Source: UBA7430 sp002478765 (GTDB lineage: Bacteria > Bacteroidota > Bacteroidia > Flavobacteriales > UBA7430). Taken from it: 64,000 nucleotides of DNA. Position 1 is the first letter of the stretch. Every line of letters starts with the position of its first letter. The stretch covers positions 124,001-188,000 of the forward strand of contig CALSTU010000004.1 in the NCBI GenBank assembly GCA_943789355.1, read 5' to 3'. Shown here piece after piece: positions 17,702-25,879 of the stretch. A program made the translations under genes and the position numbers. The notes under the pieces are model-generated. The model saw nothing but the letters and a program-made list of their open reading frames with translations, was not told where the DNA came from and made no database searches.

Positions 17702-18270
17702 GACTGAGCAATTTTAATAAAGTTTCGCATCATCTGATCTCCGTATTCCGTCATTACACTCTCAGGGTGAAATTGAATCCCATACAATTTTTGGGACGGC
17801 TCCGATAGAGCCATTATGCCTCCATGATCGTCTTCTGCAGTTACTCTTACACTCTCAGGCAAACTCTCACGGACAACCTCCCAAGAATGATATCTCCCAA
17901 CCTCTATTTTTTTAGGAACCCCTTCAAAAATTTCTTCATCAGATGTAATCGATATCTCACTTTTTACACCGTGATAAACGGTAGACATATTGTTGAGTTC
18001 TCCTCCCAAGTACTCAGCAATAGCTTGATGCCCTAAACATATTCCAAGGATTGGTTTTTTACCTGCACATGCTGCAATAATTTCCGGCATATTCCCAGCC
18101 TCAGAGGGTATTCCTGGTCCTGGAGATAAGATGACTAAATCGAACTCTAAGGCCTCTTCTGCGGTTATTTTGTCATTCCTGAATACTTCATGTTCGATAT
18201 TCATGCTGCGAAACATGTGCACCAAATTGTAGGTAAAACTATCGTAATTGTCAAGAACTAAAAGCTTCAT
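17698..18270 (-). CDS. trpG: anthranilate synthase glutaminase component
   Basis: The class I glutamine amidotransferase subunit that feeds ammonia to TrpE. The 190-residue protein has LLVLDNYDSFTYNLVH at the N-terminus, the nucleophile Cys in GICLGHQAIAEYLGG, and the His-Glu pair in GIQFHPESVMTEYG. Its place between trpE and trpD points to tryptophan and not folate synthesis, though such proteins sometimes serve both. Confidence 0.95.
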   Translation of the reverse strand: MKLLVLDNYDSFTYNLVHMFRSMNIEHEVFRNDKITAEEALEFDLVILSPGPGIPSEAGNMPEIIAACAGKKPILGICLGHQAIAEYLGGELNNMSTVYHGVKSEISITSDEEIFEGVPKKIEVGRYHSWEVVRESLPESVRVTAEDDHGGIMALSEPSQKLYGIQFHPESVMTEYGDQMMRNFIKIAQS

Positions 18271-19685
18271 ATTTCAATGGCATTTATAATGGCACGGCGA
18301 ATCGCTGCTACCTTGTTATCGATTTCATTTCGTTCTCCCTGTGGAGTACTTCCTACCACAATTCCTGCACCTGCTTGGTAGGTAAGTGTGTTATTTTTAC
18401 TGAGAATTGACCGAATCACTATAGCGTGATTCACACTCCCATCAAACCCAAAATACCCAATGGCTCCTCCGTAAAAATTTCTTTTACTTGGCTCATTCTC
18501 GTCAATAATTTGTAGCGCTCGGTATTTTGGAGCTCCGGAGAGTGTCCCAGCCGGGAAAGTGTCAAAATAAAGGTCTAGACTACTTTTTCCTTCAAGAAGT
18601 TTCCCGCTAACCTTACTTACCATGTGAATTACATGAGAATAATATTGTGTCTCTGCATATTCATCTACTTGGACATCATCTGCACTCCGACTTAGATCGT
18701 TTCTTGCCAGATCGACGAGCATGATGTGCTCTGAGATTTCTTTGGGATTCACACGCATTTCTTGAGCCAATCGCTGATCTTCTTTTGCATCTCCACTTCG
18801 TTTAACGGTACCGGCAATAGGGGCAATTACGGCTTCATTGTCACGAACAGATATTTGCAACTCAGGTGACGATCCAAAAAGTTTAAAATTCCCGTAATCG
18901 AAATAAAATAAATAAGGTGAGGGGTTGATGCTTCGAATACTTCGATAAACATTAAACTCATCTCCCTTAAATCCTTGCTTAAATTCTCGAGATAAAACCA
19001 CTTGGAAAACATCTCCTCTACGACAGTGGTCCATACCTTTTGAAACGGCATTCTCATATTCAGCATCCGTTAAATTACTTTCTTCTAAACCAGATTTTGA
19101 AAACTTGAACTGTTCCGTACGTTCTACTTTAAGTTGTGAATGTAGTTTCTTAAAGTCAGGGTCGTCGGCACTGAGTGGTGAGGTCCCGTACTTTAAAATA
19201 TAAAGTTGATTTTTAAAGTGATCAATAGCCAAGACATATCTAAAAAGCTGATATTTCATGTCTGGGTTGTCTTTGTGTGCGTCTTCCTTATCCTGTAAAT
19301 CAATGTCTTCAAAATACTGAACAGCCTCAAATGAAGTGTATCCAAAAACGCCACAAATACCGATCGGATTTTCACTTTTAACTTCATCAAACTGGGCCAG
19401 AAAGTCTTTGAAGACAGATGTCATTTCGTTTTTGGAGCTCACTTCAAAATGCTCTAACGAACCATCTACATTTGAAATGGTGTAACTTTTGTCTTTTGCT
19501 TCAAAACCTGCCATTGGCTGAAGACAAATAAAGCTAAAGCTATCTTCTTTACTGTGATAATCAGAACTCTCTAACAAGAGCGCATTCGGATAATGATCTC
19601 TCATTTTCAGATAGACTCCCACAGGCGTTATCGTATCGGCTAAAACCTTGACACAGGTACTATAAATTTTTTGTTTCTTCATCAT
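18267..19685 (-). CDS. trpE: anthranilate synthase component I
   Basis: It converts chorismate to anthranilate, the first committed step of tryptophan synthesis. The 472-residue protein carries LLES near the N-terminus, the element of the tryptophan feedback site. The C-terminal chorismate-binding domain shows IAPIAGTVKRSGD, LVDLARNDLSR, AGTLSGAPKYRALQIID and NFYGGAIGYFGFDG. It is the first structural gene of the operon; two adjacent ATG codons (19685, 19682) are possible starts. About 150 bases of leader separate it from the attenuator, so control is likely both allosteric and transcriptional. Confidence 0.96.
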   Translation of the reverse strand: MMKKQKIYSTCVKVLADTITPVGVYLKMRDHYPNALLLESSDYHSKEDSFSFICLQPMAGFEAKDKSYTISNVDGSLEHFEVSSKNEMTSVFKDFLAQFDEVKSENPIGICGVFGYTSFEAVQYFEDIDLQDKEDAHKDNPDMKYQLFRYVLAIDHFKNQLYILKYGTSPLSADDPDFKKLHSQLKVERTEQFKFSKSGLEESNLTDAEYENAVSKGMDHCRRGDVFQVVLSREFKQGFKGDEFNVYRSIRSINPSPYLFYFDYGNFKLFGSSPELQISVRDNEAVIAPIAGTVKRSGDAKEDQRLAQEMRVNPKEISEHIMLVDLARNDLSRSADDVQVDEYAETQYYSHVIHMVSKVSGKLLEGKSSLDLYFDTFPAGTLSGAPKYRALQIIDENEPSKRNFYGGAIGYFGFDGSVNHAIVIRSILSKNNTLTYQAGAGIVVGSTPQGERNEIDNKVAAIRRAIINAIEI

Positions 19686-19833
19686 TGTACATAAAAAGTC
19701 ATTAAGCTGACTTTGGTGAATGTAAAATTACGCAACGGTTATGTCACGAACTCATCATTTTTGAACCTAATCTTGTCAAAAAAAATGAATCGTTCAAAAT
19801 GTTTTTCGCTTCAACACCCCTGTTTATATAAGC

Positions 19834-19863
19834 AAAAAAAGACCCGCGAGAAGCGAGTCTTTT
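19834..19863 (-). terminator. trp attenuator (leader terminator hairpin)
   Basis: On the minus strand an 11-pair stem (arms 19853-19863 and 19837-19847, loop TTCTC) runs into seven T (19834-19840): an intrinsic terminator inside the trpE leader. An antiterminator is possible: GAGAAGC (19885-19891) just after the leader peptide can pair over seven bases with GCTTCTC (19848-19854), which forms part of the left arm and the loop. The two structures exclude each other, as in classical attenuators. Confidence 0.85.
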
Positions 19864-19894
19864 ATATGATTTATACACAACAGAGCTTCTCCGA

Positions 19895-19942
19895 TTATCT
19901 AAATCGAATCCACCAAATGTTATTTGCATTGTTGTTTTTCAT
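19895..19942 (-). CDS. trpL: trp operon leader peptide
   Basis: A 15-codon ORF from ATG 19942 to TAA 19895 reads MKNNNANNIWWIRFR. Codons 10 and 11 are tandem TGG tryptophan codons in an otherwise Asn-rich peptide. AAAAGGAT lies directly before the ATG. The stop is followed within a few bases by the antiterminator segment and then the terminator hairpin. A ribosome stalled on the Trp codons would favour the antiterminator pairing and let transcription enter trpE. The order peptide, antiterminator, terminator, trpE makes chance unlikely. Confidence 0.85.
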   Translation of the reverse strand: MKNNNANNIWWIRFR

Positions 19943-20102
19943 ATCCTTTTGCAATAATACAACTTTTTTTAATGATAGTAAAAAACTAGCTCATAAAATA
20001 AGCCTATATACAGCTAGATTTTAAGAGGGTTATCGGCTAAATTTAAAATCTATTATCAGCAAACTTTATGTACATTGCAACTTCAAAATTAGAGTCCAGA
20101 TT

Positions 20103-22001
20103 ATGAGTGACGAGCTGAAACATGAGTGTGGTATAGCGATGATACGGTTGCTAAAACCATTGGAATATTATCAGAAAAAATACAACACCTCACTATACGC
20201 CCTGAATAAAATGTATCTACTGATGCAAAAACAGGTAAATCGAGGCCAAGATGGCGCTGGACTAGCCAACATAAAACTCGACTTAGAACCCGGCAAAAGG
20301 TACATAAGCAGATATCGTTCAAACAAACCAAATTCGGTTCAAAACGTTTTCCAATACATCAATCAAAAGTTTGAGGAAATTGAAAAAACAGACCCTGGGA
20401 AACTTCAAGATGTAAAATGGCTAAAAGAAAACGCTGCCTTCTCAGGTGAACTTTTTTTAGGACATCTTCGCTACGGGACCTACGGAGGAAATAGTATTGA
20501 GCAATGCCATCCGTTTTTGCGACAAAACAATTGGATGACCAGAAACTTGGTTTTAGCTGGCAACTTCAACATGACTAATGTTGATGAATTGTTTGATCAA
20601 TTAATCGAACTTGGCCAACACCCTAAAGAAAAATCCGATACCGTTACCATTCTCGAAAAAATTGGACACTTTTTAGACGAAGAAAATAACAAGCTTTATC
20701 ACGCTCACAAAGATGAGTTCTCAAGCAAGCAAGAAATGTCTAAATTTTTAGCCAAACACATTGACGTAAAAGATGTGCTTGTAAACTCGGCAAAAAAATG
20801 GGACGGAGGTTATGTTATGTGTGGTTTGATGGGGCATGGGGACGCATTTGTACTTAGAGATCCAGCAGGAATACGACCCGGATTTTACTACAAGGACGAT
20901 GAAATTGTTGTAGTTGCATCGGAACGTGCCGTAATTCAAACGGCCATGAATGTTCCACAAGAATCTATCTCAGAAATTACTCCTGGACATGCATTAATCG
21001 TCAAAAAAGACGGCCGAGTAAGCATGGATCAAATCACACAACCCTTAGAAAATAAAGCTTGTTCTTTCGAGCGAATCTACTTTTCAAGAGGAAATGATGC
21101 TGACATATACAACGAAAGAAAAAAATTAGGGAAGCTTATCAGCCTCAAGGTTATGGAAAGTATTGGTGGTGACTTGAAAAACTCTGTTTTTTCATTCATT
21201 CCAAATACTGCCGAGACTTCTTTCTACGGAATGGTAGAAGGCCTTGAGACGCAATACAAAGACAAGCAAGCAAAAAAAGTCATCGAATTAGGAAGCAACT
21301 GTACTACAGAGCAAATTAAAGAGATTTTCTCTGTTCGTCCCCGCGTGGAAAAAATCGCCATCAAAGACGCAAAGCTGAGAACCTTTATTACCGATGATAG
21401 CAATCGAGATAGCCTTGTGGGTCATGTATATGATATAACCTACGGTCAAGTTGAGAAGAAGGATAATTTAGTCATGATCGATGACAGTATAGTAAGAGGT
21501 ACTACTCTTAAAAAAAGTATTCTTCGAATACTAGATCGTCTGAATCCGAAAAAAATTGTCATCGTCTCCTCTGCTCCACAAATTCGGTATCCAGACTGCT
21601 ACGGTATTGATATGGCTAGGATGGGTGATTTTATTGCATTTAAAGCAGCGATAGCATTACTGAAAGAGCGCGGCTTGGAATCAATCATTGAAGACGTTTA
21701 TCAAAAATGTAAAGCTCAAGCTTTACTCCCCAAGGAAGAAGCTATAAACTGTGTAAAAGAAATTTACAGCCCCTTTACCGCTGAAGAGATCTCAGGTAAG
21801 ATCGTAGAGCTTCTCAAGCCAGAAGATATCAGCACAAAAGTGGAAATCATTTTTCAAAGTATCAGTGCACTTCATGAAGCATGCCCTAATCATAAAGGAG
21901 ACTGGTACTTCACCGGAGACTATCCTACTCTGGGAGGTAATAAGGTGGTCAACAAAGCTTTTGTTTACTACGTCGAGGGCAACAATAAGCGTGCCTATTA
22001 A
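20103..22001 (+). CDS. long PurF-like glutamine amidotransferase/phosphoribosyltransferase
   Basis: A 632-residue relative of amidophosphoribosyltransferase, about 130 residues longer than ordinary PurF. The N-terminal glutaminase domain starts after an eight-residue propeptide at Cys9 (KHECGIAMIR), with NRGQDGAG, LGHLRYGTYGG and GNFNMTN following. The C-terminal PRPP site reads VMIDDSIVRGTT. Extra length lies in the glutaminase domain (about residues 60-115) and at the C-terminus (about 560-632). Bacteroidota often carry this long form besides a normal-length PurF, so I leave the symbol blank. Formation of phosphoribosylamine for purines is likely but not proven. It stands alone, divergent from the trp operon. 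Confidence 0.85.
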   Translation: MSDELKHECGIAMIRLLKPLEYYQKKYNTSLYALNKMYLLMQKQVNRGQDGAGLANIKLDLEPGKRYISRYRSNKPNSVQNVFQYINQKFEEIEKTDPGKLQDVKWLKENAAFSGELFLGHLRYGTYGGNSIEQCHPFLRQNNWMTRNLVLAGNFNMTNVDELFDQLIELGQHPKEKSDTVTILEKIGHFLDEENNKLYHAHKDEFSSKQEMSKFLAKHIDVKDVLVNSAKKWDGGYVMCGLMGHGDAFVLRDPAGIRPGFYYKDDEIVVVASERAVIQTAMNVPQESISEITPGHALIVKKDGRVSMDQITQPLENKACSFERIYFSRGNDADIYNERKKLGKLISLKVMESIGGDLKNSVFSFIPNTAETSFYGMVEGLETQYKDKQAKKVIELGSNCTTEQIKEIFSVRPRVEKIAIKDAKLRTFITDDSNRDSLVGHVYDITYGQVEKKDNLVMIDDSIVRGTTLKKSILRILDRLNPKKIVIVSSAPQIRYPDCYGIDMARMGDFIAFKAAIALLKERGLESIIEDVYQKCKAQALLPKEEAINCVKEIYSPFTAEEISGKIVELLKPEDISTKVEIIFQSISALHEACPNHKGDWYFTGDYPTLGGNKVVNKAFVYYVEGNNKRAY

Positions 22002-22332
22002 AAAACCGTGACTTATTGCTAGGTAACTTGCATACTGCAAAAGAACCAATATCAATGAGTACATAAAATGTAAGGTTGTTGGATTTGTTTGTGAAACAAG
22101 AACTAGTACCTTTCTTTTTTGTTTTCGCTGTATTTCTTCCCGCACAAAATTACTGCTTAAAGGAATTCCTTGTTTACATTTTTGGACTGGATAACATGAC
22201 GATTATCACAAACCAAATGATGATGGAGAAAAGATTAACTTTGAAGCTGAATCACGTCGTATTTCTTTCATATAATCTTTCATACTAATGATGGGCTAGG
22301 AAGAAAACAGATTTTCATTTGAGAAAGAATAA
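22002..22332. other. 331-base gap without a recognised gene
   Basis: Between the PurF-like gene and gpsA I see no convincing gene, tRNA or terminator. Short open frames on both strands lack family features. A 12-base perfect palindrome (AAGGAATTCCTT) is present near 22160 with no T-run after it. The gap probably contains the gpsA promoter, but no full -33/-7 match was found. Confidence 0.4.
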
Positions 22333-23328
22333 ATGAATATACAAAAAAGAATTGCGGTAATAGGAGGAGGAAGTTGGGCAACAGCGATTGTGAAAATGTT
22401 AACCCATAACGTTGATGAACTTTTTTGGTGGATGCGTAACGAGGAAGCTGCCCAACACATCAAAGAAACAAAACACAATCCTCGTTATTTGAGTGATGTA
22501 CTCATAGACACGAATATTGTAGCGGTTAACAGTGACTTAGAAACCATTTGCAAAACTGCAGAAATCATTATTCTAGCTGTTCCCTCAGCATTCTTGCATA
22601 CCACACTGTCGGAAATTGGAATTGATTTAAGTACGAAAACTTTTTTTTCAGCTGTCAAAGGGATTATTCCAGAACACAATCAGATCGTAGGAGAGTACTT
22701 ACAAAATGAATATCATGTTCCTAGTCATCAAATTGGTGTGATTACCGGACCTTGTCATGCAGAAGAAGTCGCTCTAGAGCGTCTTTCCTATTTAACTGTT
22801 GCATGTGAAGATTCAGATACAAGTGAGTTTATGGCTCAGAAATTATCTTGTCGCTATATAAAAACAACGACCTCAGATGATATTTATGGAACCGAGTATT
22901 CTGCCGTATTAAAAAACGTAATCGCGGTAGCAGCAGGTATTGCTCATGGGCTCGGCTATGGAGACAATTATCTTTCCGTTTTAGTTTCCAATGCAATTCG
23001 AGAAATAAAGCGGTTTGTAGACACCGTTCATCCTATCAATAGGGATATCAAGGATTCTGCTTATCTGGGAGACTTATTGGTAACCGCTTACTCAAAGTTC
23101 AGTCGAAACAGAACCTTTGGGACTTATATTGGCAAAGGCTATTCCGTTAAAACAGCTCAGATGGATATGAATATGATTGCTGAGGGTTATTATGCCGTTA
23201 AGTGCATCAAAGAAATCAACAAAGAATTTCAGGTAAAAATGCCAATAACAGACTCCGTATATCGTATTGTTTACGAAAAAATGTCTCCAAAATTAGAATT
23301 TAAATTGCTGTCTGAAGAATTAGACTAA
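22333..23328 (+). CDS. gpsA: NAD(P)H-dependent glycerol-3-phosphate dehydrogenase
   Basis: It reduces dihydroxyacetone phosphate to sn-glycerol 3-phosphate for phospholipid synthesis. The 331-residue protein has the Rossmann loop IAVIGGGSWATAIVK, the VITGPCHAEE segment, the catalytic Lys in YSAVLKNVIAVAAGI, and RNRTFGTYIGKG of the helical domain. The glycine loop has GGGSWATA where GAGSWGTA is usual, a mild variation. It is the only gpsA-type gene in the window and appears to be transcribed alone. Confidence 0.95.
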   Translation: MNIQKRIAVIGGGSWATAIVKMLTHNVDELFWWMRNEEAAQHIKETKHNPRYLSDVLIDTNIVAVNSDLETICKTAEIIILAVPSAFLHTTLSEIGIDLSTKTFFSAVKGIIPEHNQIVGEYLQNEYHVPSHQIGVITGPCHAEEVALERLSYLTVACEDSDTSEFMAQKLSCRYIKTTTSDDIYGTEYSAVLKNVIAVAAGIAHGLGYGDNYLSVLVSNAIREIKRFVDTVHPINRDIKDSAYLGDLLVTAYSKFSRNRTFGTYIGKGYSVKTAQMDMNMIAEGYYAVKCIKEINKEFQVKMPITDSVYRIVYEKMSPKLEFKLLSEELD

Positions 23329-23402
23329 CCTGTAAAACTTGTCTTTACTACCTTCATTGAACCAAATCCAATGTTACGTCAAATGCTTAGAATAATAAAT
23401 AT

Positions 23403-23410
23403 TACTTTTG
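23403..23410 (+). promoter_or_regulatory. -7 element before the SDR gene
   Basis: TACTTTTG matches TAnnTTTG fully, 13 bases before the ATG at 23424. I see no good -33 element at the usual spacing, so the call rests on one box only. The message would have a very short leader. Confidence 0.4.
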
Positions 23411-23423
23411 TAAAAACAAACCG

Positions 23424-24524
23424 ATGAATGTCATACTAACTGGTGTAACAGGAACTTTAGGGTCTCAAATTCTGTATCAATTACTTCAAAATGAAGGCAT
23501 TGAAAAGATTTTTCTTTTGATTCGAAAAAAAGGGGAAATATCTGCAGATGCAAGGCTAAAGAGCATCATTAATAATGATGCGGCTCCAAAACCAATTGCT
23601 CAAAATAAAGTCGGACTTCTAAAAAAAATGGTCGTATTGGAAAGCTCTGATTTTCTAAAACCAAACAACTATTTATCTGGGTCAGATAAAAACTATTTCA
23701 TTCATTCGGCTGGATGTGTTAATCTGAGTACCGATATCTCACAAAAAGAATTACTCTATCGAGAAAATCTAGAGTTTACGAAAACAATCTTTGGAGCTTT
23801 TTCATCATTCATAACAAAATTCACCTACATAAGTACAGCATTCAGCATTGGTGATATTGGTGGAGTTATCGACAATGATTATCACAATAAAAAACCACAA
23901 TTCAGAAACTTCTACGAAGCATCAAAACATGCAACTGAAAAATTCCTCCGTAAGAAGGGTCTTGAATTGGATTTAGAAATACAAATATTACGACCTAGTG
24001 TTTTAGGGGGTAATATTTTTCGTGACTCAAAGTACTTCATCTCAAAATACATGGTGTATTATCTTGTCGGAAAATTCTTCTACAACAAACCTGCGAACAA
24101 AGAAACTCGAATTCGTCTTGCTCTCAACAACAAAACGGGTCTGAATATTGTTCCTGTTGATTACGCTGCAAAAGTCATCTCGAAAGTTTTCACGAAAAAC
24201 ATACCGCAATTGAATATAGTTCAGCGTAACAATACCAATGTACTCAAAGGAATGAAAAAAATTATTGATGCCGTAGGATTTGAAAATTACACCTTTGTAA
24301 ACACCTCCGATGCTAATTTTGTTTTGGATGCGAAAAATAAATTGGAAGATATTTACTACAAAACCATCGGACTGCATCTAAATAAATACATAACATCTAG
24401 CCCCTACGAGTTCGATACAAAACTGTTGGAATCAATTGTACCCATGCCCTTGTATAACACCGAAGAGTACTTGACTCAAACCATACAATACGCCAAAAAC
24501 AAGAAATTCAAAAATGCTTGGTAA
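23424..24524 (+). CDS. extended SDR reductase, NAD-binding domain 4 / thioester-reductase type
   Basis: A 366-residue protein with an N-terminal nucleotide-binding loop, TGVTGTLGSQ, and the SDR active-site pair Tyr164 and Lys168 in YEASKHATEKF. A serine-rich strand (TYISTAFSIGDIGG) precedes the pair. The pattern is that of the male-sterility/thioester-reductase branch of extended SDRs. That branch reduces acyl thioesters to aldehydes or alcohols, or modifies nucleotide sugars and lipids. The substrate cannot be read here. Neither neighbour offers a pathway, and the gene is unusually rich in Asn and Lys codons, so it may be acquired. It converges on DUF2480. Confidence 0.7.
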   Translation: MNVILTGVTGTLGSQILYQLLQNEGIEKIFLLIRKKGEISADARLKSIINNDAAPKPIAQNKVGLLKKMVVLESSDFLKPNNYLSGSDKNYFIHSAGCVNLSTDISQKELLYRENLEFTKTIFGAFSSFITKFTYISTAFSIGDIGGVIDNDYHNKKPQFRNFYEASKHATEKFLRKKGLELDLEIQILRPSVLGGNIFRDSKYFISKYMVYYLVGKFFYNKPANKETRIRLALNNKTGLNIVPVDYAAKVISKVFTKNIPQLNIVQRNNTNVLKGMKKIIDAVGFENYTFVNTSDANFVLDAKNKLEDIYYKTIGLHLNKYITSSPYEFDTKLLESIVPMPLYNTEEYLTQTIQYAKNKKFKNAW

Positions 24525-24544
24525 ATAAGTTCTCAAGTAAAGTT

Positions 24545-25048
24545 CTACCTTCTCTTATACAGTGGCACTTTTGAGCAAGCTTCACCGTAACTCAATGATT
24601 TAACTACCGGTTGGAGCATATTGCAAAGCTCTACGTAAGTTGATTCTGGAACCGGAACATTTGAACAGCCTTTCACGATGACTAATCGGTCTTGAAATTG
24701 ATTTAAATCAATTTTGTGTAGAGCCAAAGTATACAAATGCTTGTTTAGGTCTGCTAAAGATCCTTTGATAATAGTCTTTGCAAAAGGAGACACAGCAGAA
24801 GCAACTAGCATAAAAGCCCAAGCAGGAACAATCGCATCAGTCGTAATATCTATAGCCACATTTGCATCTTGATAAAAGGACCAATCATTCGATTTTACAA
24901 AATCTCTAAAGTCTCGCTCACGAAGTATCAATCCTTCGTAAAGGTGTTCTTTCAGGTCAATAAACTCCCTAGTACCGGAATCATAATAGTCTTCTAGGTT
25001 GAGCGTTATTAATCCAGATTGCGCTACTTTGTTAATGATTTGATCCAT
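24545..25048 (-). CDS. DUF2480 family protein
   Basis: A 167-residue cytoplasmic protein without signal or membrane segments. I recognise the DUF2480 pattern: GLITLNLEDYY, PAWAFMLVASAVSP, a VKGCSNVPVPES segment, and the closing YGEACSKVPLYKRR. The two conserved cysteines, in KGCS and EACS, stand out. The family is largely limited to Bacteroidota and lies, as here, at the end of the SUF operon. A role in iron-sulfur cluster assembly or delivery is inferred from that linkage alone. Confidence 0.8.
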   Translation of the reverse strand: MDQIINKVAQSGLITLNLEDYYDSGTREFIDLKEHLYEGLILRERDFRDFVKSNDWSFYQDANVAIDITTDAIVPAWAFMLVASAVSPFAKTIIKGSLADLNKHLYTLALHKIDLNQFQDRLVIVKGCSNVPVPESTYVELCNMLQPVVKSLSYGEACSKVPLYKRR

Positions 25049-25093
25049 TCTATAAAAACGTTTAGGAATTCTCCTTTATAACTCGATTTCGCT

Positions 25094-25414
25094 TTACAAA
25101 AACCCCAACTCAAGTTTGGCTTCTTCACTCATCATATCTTTGGTCCAAGTAGGCTCAAAAACCATAATCACTTTTGCTTCGTTAACCTCATCAATAGAGC
25201 TAACTTTCTCTCGAACTTCTTCGGGCATTGTTTCTGCCACAGGACATGAGGGAGACGTCAAAGTCATGTCAATTTCTACATCGCCTTGATCACTCACACG
25301 AACGTCGTAAATTAAACCTAATTCATAAATATCTACAGGAATTTCAGGGTCGTAAATACCATGGAGTACTTCTGCTACTTTTTCGCCTATGGCTTGCATT
25401 TCTTCTTCGTTCAT
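25094..25414 (-). CDS. MIP18/DUF59 family SUF-associated protein
   Basis: A 106-residue protein of the DUF59 (MIP18, SufT-like) family: IYDPEIPVDIYELGLIYDV, then MTLTSPSCPVAE, which holds the conserved Cys, and VFEPTWTKDMMSE. Members help mature Fe-S proteins, and in many genomes they lie in suf operons. It sits between sufE and DUF2480 with gaps under 50 bases. SufT is the nearest functional name. Confidence 0.88.
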   Translation of the reverse strand: MNEEEMQAIGEKVAEVLHGIYDPEIPVDIYELGLIYDVRVSDQGDVEIDMTLTSPSCPVAETMPEEVREKVSSIDEVNEAKVIMVFEPTWTKDMMSEEAKLELGFL

Positions 25415-25462
25415 GCTCTTTTATTTTAGGTTTATACCTCTAAGTTTATATTCTATTGAGTC

Positions 25463-25879
25463 CTACTTTGCTTGAAATACCAGCGCGTATATTTTCATTT
25501 GCTTAATCATGGAAACCAAACCGTTGGATCGAGTCATTGATAAATGCTCTCTCAAGCCAATTGCATCAATGAAATGTAATTCATTATCAATGATGTCTTG
25601 ACATTTTTGACCGTCTAGCACACGAACTAAAAGAGCTACAATTCCTTTGGTTATAATCGCATCACTATCTGCCATAAACCGAACATGTTCACCTTCCTTT
25701 TTTGCGTGCAACCATACTTTAGATTGGCAGCCTTTGATTAAGTTTCCTTCTACTCGATCTGCCTCATCAATCAATGGAACACTCTTGCTCAACTCAATCA
25801 AATAGTCGTATTTCTGAATCCAATCATCGAACATATCAAATTCTTCGATTATCTCCTCTTGTATCTCTAGAATAGTCAT
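25463..25879 (-). CDS. sufE: cysteine desulfuration protein SufE
   Basis: It accepts the persulfide sulfur from SufS and passes it to the SufBCD scaffold. The 138-residue protein has the acceptor Cys51 in NLIKGCQSKVWL, the standard SufE motif. Its start lies directly against the sufS stop, with no bases between, which fits obligate partners. Confidence 0.95.
   Translation of the reverse strand: MTILEIQEEIIEEFDMFDDWIQKYDYLIELSKSVPLIDEADRVEGNLIKGCQSKVWLHAKKEGEHVRFMADSDAIITKGIVALLVRVLDGQKCQDIIDNELHFIDAIGLREHLSMTRSNGLVSMIKQMKIYALVFQAK

Larger units (their letters stand above)
19686..20102. promoter_or_regulatory. divergent control region between trpE and the PurF-like gene
   Basis: This 417-base gap holds the trp leader peptide and attenuator on the minus strand. 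A candidate -7 element, TATTATTG (19952-19959, minus strand, one mismatch to TAnnTTTG), would put the trp transcript start a few bases before the leader ATG. About 150 bases between the attenuator and trpE contain no further clear hairpin. I could not place a convincing promoter for the plus-strand gene at 20103. Confidence 0.5.

Noticed and set aside
19713..20024. A 103-codon plus-strand frame and a 61-codon minus-strand frame (19744-19929) upstream of trpE.
   Set aside because: Both run across the trp leader and attenuator hairpin, have no recognisable family, and are explained as chance frames over a regulatory region.
22076..22288. Open frames on both strands in the gap before gpsA, including a hydrophobic one.
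   Set aside because: Low-complexity AT-rich composition, no ribosome-binding site, no family features, and one frame runs antisense into the PurF-like gene.
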